From assembly GCA_036939755.1 (NCBI GenBank), contig JALLAZ010000992.1, positions 1 to 10,823 of the forward strand: DNA of 10,823 nucleotides, written 5' to 3'. This stretch comes from Stephanodiscus triporus (Eukaryota > Bacillariophyta > Thalassiosirophyceae > Thalassiosirales > Thalassiosiraceae). This document shows, piece after piece, positions 1 to 7,400 of this stretch. The stretch's first letter is position 1. Each line of letters starts with the position of its first letter. Below the pieces are notes generated by a model. The model saw nothing but the letters and a program-made list of their open reading frames with translations. It did not search any database and was not told where the DNA came from. The translations under genes and the position numbers were made by a program.

Positions 1-56
1 TGGATTCCACAGGTCACATCTGAAGATAATAGTTTTTTCCCTCAACTCCACCGTGT

Positions 57-421
57 CCTCCAGCCAAGCTGCCGTCGACTCAACAGCAATTCCGATGTCA
101 TGTTTCTAAGTTCTCCGTCTAAGCCAAACTTAGTTTGTCAAATCATCATTGCCCACAATGAAAGGGCTGCAAAACACTAGCCTGAAAGAACGAAAGGTCG
201 TATCTCCGCCTTAACCCGCCGCTGGAACCACGGACGAGAGAGCTCAAATGACCGCATCTCCTCACTGAACGTCCGCCCGGCGCATTGCCCTTTGTGTCGT
301 CGCCGTGGACCAAGAAAGCCAAGGTCGACGACGACGACGTTGTGCTGACCTTTGCCGTCGTCGCAGACGGCATCGGATCCGACCGCCTCCTTTGCCGCCA
401 TTCTACCAAAACCACCATGCC
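57..421. repeat. Tandem duplication, copy 1 (about 365 bp)
   Basis: This segment aligns along its whole length with the next one. Shared landmarks are CTCCAGCCAAG (58 and 422), CATGTTTCTA (99 and 464), AAATCATCATTGC, GGTCGTATCTC (196 and 561), GAACGTCCGCCCGGCGCA (267 and 632), GCCAAGGTCGA (318 and 684) and GGATCCGA (375 and 743). The spacing drifts from 364 to 368 because of single-base indels. The copies are clearly diverged, so the duplication is old. Open frames exist on both strands, but none matches a family I know. It could be a degenerate intergenic repeat, a piece of a dispersed element, or the remains of a duplicated exon. Confidence 0.85.
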
Positions 422-789
422 CTCCAGCCAAGCCTGCTGTCAAAGCAACAGCGATATTGATATCATGTTTCTACATTCTCCATCCGAGCCAAACTTAATT
501 TGTCAAATCATCATTGCACACAACAAAAGGGTGGCAAAACACGAGAACAAAAGAACAAAAGGTCGTATCTCTGCCTTAACCCGCCAATGGAACCACAGGC
601 GAGAGAGCCCAAAAAAACTAATCTCCCCATTGAACGTCCGCCCGGCGCATCGCCCCTTCACGTCGTTGCCGCGCACCAAGGAAGCCAAGGTCGACAACGA
701 GATGTCATCCCCCTGACCTTTGCCATTGTTGTGGACAACATTGGATCCGAGTGCCTTCTTTGTCTCCATTCCAGCCGCACGCTCTGCGA
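422..789. repeat. Tandem duplication, copy 2 (about 368 bp)
   Basis: Second copy of the unit, directly abutting the first. Read on the minus strand, both copies can be translated into a related peptide. A KGxGxx-type stretch is followed by KG(Q/R)CAGRTF, then LSRxWFxxRVKAEIRPFVL, at about 178-390 in copy 1 and 545-760 in copy 2. Three single-base differences between the copies add up to three, so the frame is regained at both ends. This could be relic coding constraint or chance. No terminal inverted repeats, target-site duplications or transposase motifs are visible. Confidence 0.85.
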
Positions 790-1083
790 TCTCGTCTTTG
801 CCCAATACTGAGACGACGGAGGACCCGCTGACAATATCATGTGGCACGTCGCCCACGGGGGGCGGTGGCACACCTCCTTCTGCGACGGCGTGACGAGGCT
901 GGGGGGCATGGGGTGGCATTCGATGGAGAGGATCGGCACAGTCTGACAAGGGAGCTGTAGTATTGCATCACTGGAGGCGAGGGCGAGATTCACAGATTGA
1001 ACAATCTGTTCCGCGTCGTCGAGGGATTGCTTGGTACATAGTAGAATGGATGAACATCGGGTGCATGGGGTTAGGCTAAACAT
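503..1083 (-). pseudogene. Possible decayed or mis-framed hypothetical coding sequence
   Basis: I do not recognise this sequence. From 1083 leftwards the minus strand reads as an ordinary-looking peptide (contains LDDAEQIVQSVNLALASSDA). Near 950-960 the coding-like character moves to another frame, which reads PLSDCADPLHRMPPHAPQPRHAV and continues into the repeat peptide of tandem copy 2. A TGA in that second frame lies just upstream, in the CAGTGATGC segment, so the two parts do not join without a frame change or an unseen splice. No clear GT-AG intron joins them. It may be a frameshifted pseudogene with its 3' part inside the repeat, or simply non-coding DNA with chance open frames. Confidence 0.2.
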
Positions 1084-1302
1084 CGAATTTTGCGATGCAC
1101 TCGTAACGATATCTATTCTGGATTCTGTAGTATGGGACGAATCTCATATTCACGCATTATATATTGCTAGTTCATTCATTCGTGCCGTGTCCATAATCTC
1201 GTAATTTTCTTTCAGTGTGCATGATTTTGATACACCGTCAATGCGGCAGCACCTGACACCCGATTCGGAATTTTTCTCCCATTAGAAATCGATACATCCA
1301 GT
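1084..1302. other. Intergenic, 3' flank of the RraA-like gene
   Basis: No gene is seen here. The stretch is AT-richer than its neighbours and lies downstream of the minus-strand RraA-like stop codon, so it should contain that gene's 3' UTR and cleavage site. I see no canonical AATAAA on the minus strand close to the stop codon. Confidence 0.6.
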
Positions 1303-1878
1303 TCACAACCTCGACGGAGCGTCCGACGCATCATCGGAAGGATCTGCCGTCCCGTGAAGCGGCATCTCGCTCACCATCACCCCGTCCTCGTCGACGTAAA
1401 CCCACCATCCCGGGACGAATTCCACACCGCCGAAGTTCACGTCCGTCCCCCGCTCGCCGGGATGGGTCTTGATGCTCTTCACGGGATGCGTCCCCAACGC
1501 CCTGACGCCGAGGTCCAATTTATTCACGATCGCCGAATCGCGTATGCACCCGTTCACTATCACCCCCGACCACGAATTCGCCACGGCGAGCCTCGCGATC
1601 TCGTCCCCGAGGAGCGCGCACCGTCGCGATCCGCCGCCGTCGACCACGAGGACGCGACCCCGTCCCGGCGTCGACAGCGTCGATCGGACGGTCGGATTCG
1701 ACTCGAGGCATCGCACCGTCTCGATCCGGCCGTGGAATTTCCGCCGGGAGCCGTACGACGCGAGTAGGCCGGACTCGACGACGGACGCGCGCGTGGGACT
1801 CGCGACGTGGACGTCGCAGAGGTCGGCGAGGGACGGCACTACGGACGGCGGAGGAGCGGAGGACGACGAGGATGACAT
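1303..1878 (-). CDS. rraA: RraA-family protein, putative 4-hydroxy-4-methyl-2-oxoglutarate aldolase
   Basis: This is a 191-residue single-exon protein. The RraA/class II HMG aldolase signatures appear in order: an N-terminal DLCD (residues 19-22); SRRKFHGRI (44-52), a family-type motif before the first strand; GRVLVVDGGGSRRCALLGD (74-92); GVIVNGCIRD (105-114), whose R113 and D114 match the substrate- and metal-binding Arg-Asp pair of the family; LGTHPVKS (128-135); and FGGVEFVPGWWVYVDEDGVMV near the C-terminus. Family members act as divalent-metal aldolases cleaving 4-hydroxy-4-methyl-2-oxoglutarate or 4-carboxy-4-hydroxy-2-oxoadipate to pyruvate products, and also decarboxylate oxaloacetate. 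E. coli RraA instead inhibits RNase E. Enzyme activity is inferred from the family. There is no signal peptide: the start is Ser-rich, suggesting a cytosolic protein. The length exceeds bacterial RraA (about 160 residues) mainly through the Ser/Pro N-terminus and an Asp/Ser-rich C-terminal tail. The ATG at 1878 is the first in frame and precedes the conserved core by about 15 residues. Coding is very rich in CpG. Confidence 0.92.
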   Translation of the reverse strand: MSSSSSSAPPPSVVPSLADLCDVHVASPTRASVVESGLLASYGSRRKFHGRIETVRCLESNPTVRSTLSTPGRGRVLVVDGGGSRRCALLGDEIARLAVANSWSGVIVNGCIRDSAIVNKLDLGVRALGTHPVKSIKTHPGERGTDVNFGGVEFVPGWWVYVDEDGVMVSEMPLHGTADPSDDASDAPSRL

Positions 1879-2218
1879 TTCCTGCCGACGATTTGTTTGC
1901 CACTTTCACTTTTAGCATCATCTTACGTAAGTAGGAATAAATATTAGTAGGGATTCCCCAGAAGATATCCATCTTCACTCCGCCACCTCCAAGTCTGGCC
2001 TCCTTCTGTCTCAACCCGCCGACGCCGACCGACCGTGCGTCTCTCTCCTGCCGTTCTTCCACCGATTTTTCTTTCTCCTCCTCCCCTTCATTCAGCCACT
2101 TAGGAAGTCAGCGAAGTCGGGGACAAGAGAGTAGTAGTAGAGCCCAAGCCTTCGCGACTGACACTGGGACAAACGAAACGAATCGAAACGAAACGAAACG
2201 AAGCGAAACGAAACAATC
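1879..2218. promoter_or_regulatory. Divergent promoter region between the RraA-like gene and NMD3
   Basis: These 340 bases separate two head-to-head start codons, so both promoters and both 5' UTRs must lie here. Visible elements are the palindrome TTACGTAA (1923-1930), an AT-rich patch GGAATAAATATTAGTAG just after it, long pyrimidine-rich stretches at about 1965-2035 and 2040-2095, and the (AAACG)n repeat next to NMD3. The TTACGTAA palindrome is the type of site bound by bZIP factors. No classical TATA box is placed convincingly for either gene. No ATG occurs on the plus strand between here and the NMD3 start. Confidence 0.6.
2171..2215 (+). repeat. (AAACG)n pentanucleotide repeat in the NMD3 leader
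   Basis: Nine consecutive 5-base units: AAACG, AAACG, AATCG, AAACG, AAACG, AAACG, AAGCG, AAACG and AAACA. Six are exact, two carry one substitution inside the array, and the last is a decayed unit. The array ends three bases before the NMD3 ATG (2219), so it makes up the proximal, G-poor and A-rich end of the leader. Confidence 0.95.
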
Positions 2219-4239
2219 ATGATGGACGTATGCACCTCCATCCCCTCCTCGGCCGCGACCGCGAGCGCGGGCACCTCCGCCACGATCCTCTGCTGCATGT
2301 GCGCCGCGCCCATATCGCCGAACCCTAGCAACACCTGCTCGTCCTGCCTCGCGTCGTCCACCGACGTCACCCGGGGCATATCCACCGAGGCGACGCTTCA
2401 CCAGTGTCGAGGATGCAGCCGATGGCATCAGTCGGAGGGGAAGTGGATAGGGTGCGACCTCGAGAGTCGGGAGCTAATGGCCCTGTGCCTCGTGAACGTC
2501 AGCGGCCTGAAGAAGAAGCGTAACGATGACGGGGGGGGGAGGGTCCGACTCGTCGACGCCGCGTGGGTGTGGACTGAGCCCCACTCGATGAGGCTCAAGA
2601 TACGCCTGACGATACAGCGGGAGGTCACCTCCGGCGGCGCGATACTGCAGCAGTCCTTCGTGGTCACGTTCGTCGTGCGGAACCAGCAGTGCGTCGAGTG
2701 CCAGGCCGCCTTCCGTCAGGGCACGTGGAAGAACCTCGTGCAGGTGCGGCAGCGCGTGGGGCACAAGCGCACGTTCCTGTACCTGGAGCAGCTGATACTC
2801 AAGCACGGCGCTCACAGGGGCTGTCTCAGCATTGAAACCTTCAAGGACGGGATGGATTTCTACTTCCCCGACAAGGGAAAGGCGGCTAGGTTCATGTCGT
2901 TCCTGGAGGACGTCGTGCCTCTGAAGGTATGAGATGTTGTGTTCTCATTTCGTTCCGTTGTTCGCCCGTCGTGGGTTGGATGGGCTCGAATATGCTCGTG
3001 CACCCGCTCGCGACTCGCGCGTCTCATAAACTCTCCTCCGCTCTCGTCACGCTCTCGACCCGAAACCATTTTCTCTCGCGTGCCGCCGATTCACGCTCCC
3101 CGCAGGTCAAATCCTCCAAGAAGCTGATCGGCACTGACGACAAGTCTAACGTCTCCAACTACAAGTACACAAGCCTCGTGGAGATATGCACCCTTTGCAA
3201 GGATGACCTCCTCTTCCTTCCGAAGGCCGTGGCCCGACACATCGGCAACATATCGCGCCTCGTCCTCGTGAAGAACATAACCAACGTCATACACGTCATC
3301 GATCCCATCACCGGACAGACGGGCACCATCGAGAGCGACGCCTACTGGCGTGATCCGTTCCGGCCGGTCATCACGGCCGCGAGAACAAGGCTTACGCGGT
3401 ACGTCGTGCTGGGGAAGGAACCGGTGTACCTCGAAAGGAACGCGTCGAGGAAGGGCGTGAGCAAGAAACAACGATCGAAGCTCGCGCTGATCACGTCCGC
3501 GAGGGAATCGGACCTCGGAACGAACGACTCGACGCTGGTGGAGCGTTCGCACCTCGGATACCTGATGAAGGGCGGCGACGTATGCCTGGGATACGACCTG
3601 CGGGAGACGCAGCTCGTAGACGACGACGCCGAGGAGGCGCGCACGGACGGGAAGTTCCCCGACGTCGTTTACGTGCGAAAGCTGTACGGCGGCGTCGCCG
3701 CGGGCGAGTCGGACGCGGCCAGGAAGAGGATGTTCCGATTGCAGAGGCTGAACGTGAAGAAGGGTGACGAGGAGGGGGGCGGGGGACGTCGTAAGAAGGC
3801 CAAGAAGGACGCCGAGACGGATCACATGGACGAGGAAGACTTCCTGCAGGAGCTGGAGGCGGACAGGGAAATGAGGGCGAGGGTGAATATTTACAAGTCG
3901 GATACCGCATTGAAGGAGGAGCGGAACGACGAGCGAGATGAGGATGATGGCGACGAGAACGACGAGGATGAGGATGATCAGAAAATTACGCTGGATGAAC
4001 TTTTGGATAATTTGGCATTGGACTCGAAACCTGACGCGATAGAGGATGCTGCAATGCAGGGCGATATGACTAATTCGGATGAATTTCAAGGATTCGTCGA
4101 AGAGGGCGCGAGAGCAGCGAAAGATAAAATTGGCTATGTCAGCAGGGATGAGGCCCTCAACATCCAAGCGAAGGAAACTGCCATTCCTGTGGTGGGAAAT
4201 GTTTGGGGTGAAGATTTCATGCACAAGGATGGAAAATGA
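2219..4239 (+). CDS. NMD3: NMD3, 60S ribosomal subunit nuclear export adaptor
   Basis: Two exons (2219-2926 and 3106-4239) encode 613 residues. NMD3 binds the nascent 60S subunit, recruits CRM1/exportin-1 and carries the subunit to the cytoplasm, where it is released with LSG1 action. The N-terminal zinc-binding region has cysteine pairs at residues 25/26-28, 40-43, 63-66, C79 and 158-161. Family hallmarks are PISPNPSNTC (31-40), LESRELMALC (81-90), RLVDAAWVWTEPHSMRLK (110-127) and GAILQQSFVV (140-149). Exon 2 begins VKSSKKLIGTDDKSN and continues NYKYTSLVEI...CKDDLLFLPK...GNISRLVLV. Later come HLGYLMKGGDVCLGYDL, a basic RRKKAKK (464-470) suited to nuclear import, and a leucine-rich ITLDELLDNLAL (530-541) matching the export signal position of the family. 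It is about 100 residues longer than the human and yeast proteins, through acidic inserts and a C-terminal extension after the export signal. The start is ATGATG; either ATG could be used. Confidence 0.97.
2927..3105 (+). other. NMD3 intron (179 nt, phase 0)
   Basis: The donor is CTGAAG|GTATGAG and the acceptor CTCCCCGCAG|GTCAAATCC, with a pyrimidine-rich run before the acceptor. Splicing joins ...FLEDVVPLK to VKSSKKLIG..., restoring the NMD3 family sequence across the junction. Unspliced RNA meets a TGA immediately after the donor GTA codon. The intron is GC-rich like its exons. By chance it is open for 59 codons in the frame of exon 2, starting from an ATG inside the donor (2929). Confidence 0.95.
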
Positions 4240-4400
4240 ATGTGATAGTACTGTAGTTTTATGTGACTTCTAGTTGATTGACTTCTAGAGATTTGACTTC
4301 TGGAGAGATAACACTTTATTCTTATGTATGAATAATAACATGCACTAGAGCTGAGACGAGAAGCATTTCTCTACGGAGGATTCGATTTTGAGGAAAACGC
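4240..4400. terminator. Convergent 3' ends of NMD3 and the large gene
   Basis: The two stop codons (4239 plus, 4401 minus) face each other across 161 bases, so the 3' UTRs are short and probably overlap. On the minus strand AATAAA occurs at 4320-4315, about 80 nt past the large gene's stop, and is a good candidate polyadenylation signal. On the plus strand GAATAATAA at about 4329-4337 is a weaker AATAAT-type candidate for NMD3. Confidence 0.5.
4264..4308. repeat. Three tandem 15-bp units
   Basis: Three consecutive units begin TGACTTCTAGTTGAT (4264), TGACTTCTAGAGATT (4279) and TGACTTCTGGAGAGA (4294). The TGACTTCT core is identical in all three at an exact 15-base period. They lie in the presumed NMD3 3' UTR, just before the minus-strand AATAAA. 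Confidence 0.9.
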
Positions 4401-7400
4401 TCACATTTTTGCTCTTCTGCTGCTTCGGCGTGTTCCCAAAGACGCCGAGTCGTTTGCTGTTGATGCTAAACTTCTGACACTTCGCCTGGTGGAGGCGATG
4501 CTGCTTCCTTCATCCACCTTCTTCCTTGATTTGCCACTTTCCCCCTTTGGTGGAACTTCACTTTCATCTAGTTTGGTGGATGCTGCTCTTGTACTGCGCA
4601 CCCCCGTCTTCGATGCAATTGAAATATAGGAGCGATTATCAACCTCAGATTTAGCCCTTCGAGTCCGGGAGGCATTGGACGCGTTGTTACTCGCTGACTC
4701 GTTGCCCTTTCCTTTCAGGGGAGTACTTTTCTTGGACCGTGTTGACTCGTTTGTTGCTTTTTTTGACTTCGTTTTTAGGTCAGTTTCAGGAATCTCTGTT
4801 ACTGCTGTTGTTTCGGCTGCATGCTCGGCATCAATTGTTAAGCCTTCCACGATTCTACCCTCTGGGACAACAGGCAAGGACGGATTCTTCTTTCCTATTG
4901 TGCGCCTAGTCACAATGGCGGTAGGAACTCCTGGAGATGAACCATTCCTTGACGGGCATATAGAATGTTCGGCGGTTTTTGATGTGGACAGTTGTTCTCG
5001 CACCGAATCTTCATCTGTTTCTGAATGAGCAGGATGACTAAGCTCACTAACAGGAGTGTCGTAATGTACTTTTTGAATCAGCGCAGCTTTCAGAGAAAGT
5101 TTCTTGGCCCTTGCTGATCTCCTAGAGGTTGAGGGGGTTTCTGGCTTTCTTCCGGATGGATAAGCACCACTCTCGACATAATTGTCATCCTTCTGCTCAT
5201 CTTCCAATATGGACGATTGTTCAGCTAGAGACGACGTCGGATTTTGTTTTTTCTTGGAGTCAACACTATTCGCGAGATGGTTTTGCAACCAATCAACCAA
5301 GTCCTGCTTCAGCCATCCCTTTTTGACGGGGGTATTCAGTTCATACAACTTATTACGCAACTTTTTATACGTCCATTTAGAGACATCCTCAACAACGTCC
5401 TGTTGAGTTGCTCTATCTGCTGCTGCAGTTTCAAACCGTGACAAATTATCGAGCATGGAAATCTCACTGGCGTGTGATAACACATCCCCAAATATCAGTT
5501 GCGTTGCATCGGTATTTTCATCTATTGCGACATTTGCTTCAGCATTTGAAGCTTGTTCCATAAGAAAATCTGGCTTCACTTCCACTTTTCTGCCATCCGA
5601 ATCTACACCAGGCTCAACATAAGCATCTCTGTTTTCACTGATATTCATGTATTTTGGGGTAGTATTAGCATTCGATTCAATCCCGCCCTTGCTTCCATTT
5701 TGACCCATAACATCACTCCTGAATGACTTCTCATCAACAATGAACGGCAGATCGCTAATCTTCATTTCTCCTGAATAATCTGAAAACGATTCATCACCAT
5801 GCATCTGTAAGGAAGCAGCTCTCATGGACGCCACCCCTTGCGACTCAGACTCGTCCCGATTCTGCTGCAAAGCAGTCCCAAGTAATGTTGGCCCACCGTC
5901 GTCATCTGGAGCTGTTTGAACTTTGCAGGTGTTGTCGTGGATATCACTGGCCTTAGCTGTTGTTCCATTTTCCTCTTTGGAGAGGGCTTTCTCTGCGTCG
6001 TCCAATGTCGATGGGTCAATGGCGCCATCCACCCTTGGTCCAGTGGGCGCTGACAGGTCTTGAAAGGATTGTTCCATCTCGCTGTCAATTTCTTCAACGC
6101 CATCAATTTGTGATAGTTCCTCTCCAAACATCAAATCCTTTGAGAGAGCTTCTTTTTTTGCACCTGCTTCGTCATTGCAGTGATCATCTTCCTCCTTTGA
6201 CTTCATCACGGTAGTGTGTCCATCGTGAAAATATTCTGCGTCGAAACCTTGATAAAACGGGTTGAAGGCCTCAACTCGCTCTTCTTCCGTCAACATGTCG
6301 CCCGGTAAGTTACCGTCGTCAATGACTGAGTTGTCATAAAGATGATCATGTTCATCTTTTCCTTCAGTCAAGGCACCATGAATACCTTGAGCACACGTGT
6401 TGAGGGTCTCAACTCGCTCTTCTTCCGTCAATGTGTCGTCTGGTACGTATCCCTCGTCAATGGACGTGTTTTCGGTTACCCGGGGTATTGCTACCACCCC
6501 ATCTTTTTTCTTCGGTGACTTTTTTGGATGTTCCTCTTCGGTAAGCTCGGCATCTGGAACATAACCATCTAGAATAGTGGAGGTGCGAGCATCATCATTC
6601 TTTACCTGGGCGGCAAACTCTTCCTCGGTTACCTCGGCATCAGGGATGTAGCCATCATCAGTATGTCCACCATCTTCGACCAGCTTTGTACTGCTGTCCT
6701 CTCCGGTGTCATCTGAATTGGTATGTGCGTCGCCAAGATACCTTACATCCAATTGAACACTGAATGATCTATCCATGTCTGTAACACTGCCACCCTGGCT
6801 TGTGTCGTCATAATTTTCCCACAGGTTTGCGTCCGTCGATGCCTGGGCAGCGCTCGTGTCATCAAATGATTGGCTATCGCCTGCACGTGGCTGATGTCCC
6901 ATGTATTTTGAGTGCGACTCAAATCGCTTGTTTCCCTGGCGTTGGGATGACATTGCAGCCACGACCAAAACAGAGGGTTTCCCATGCTCAATCTCGCCGC
7001 TCTGATGCTGAATAGGCAATGCTTCAAATGACGGCGCTACATCTTCAATTCCATCAACCATATCTCCCCCCTGTGACTCCACTTGACCATCGCGTTTCTC
7101 ATCCTCGGTATCAATGGATGCCTCGGCAAAGCTGCGCTTGTCCTCCTCGGTATCGATGGATTGTTCGTCATCGGCCATGATTATGCCATCAGTGTCGGAC
7201 ATGTCATATTCTTCGGATGAGTGTGTAGCATGCCTTCTGTCGTCTTCGGACGCTGAGGGATCATACTCATTGAATTGTAATTGGCCCTCTGCCACTTCTA
7301 CATCTACTCGTTGGGTCTTCCGTTCCTTGTATTGCTCTTCGATTGTCTCGTCCATGGCTTCTACGACTTGCCGGTGTGGGCATTCCTTTCTGTCGTCCAC

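Noticed and set aside
1354..2062. Open frames overlapping the RraA-like gene on both strands
   Set aside because: They give Arg/Pro-rich peptides typical of shadow frames in CpG-rich coding DNA, while the RraA-like frame carries the full family signature.
2219..2224. Biological meaning of ATGATG doublets at both the NMD3 and the large-gene starts
   Set aside because: Two cases in one window can be coincidence. Only the large gene has an upstream frame ending in the overlapping TGA, so only that one is reported.
3091..4224. A 377-codon minus-strand frame across NMD3 exon 2
   Set aside because: It is an antisense shadow caused by GC-rich codon bias. It resembles no family and overlaps a certain gene.
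2929..4239. A separate gene starting with the ATG at 2929
   Set aside because: The ATG lies inside the NMD3 splice donor GTATGAG, and the first 59 codons are intron. NMD3 family sequence resumes only at 3106.
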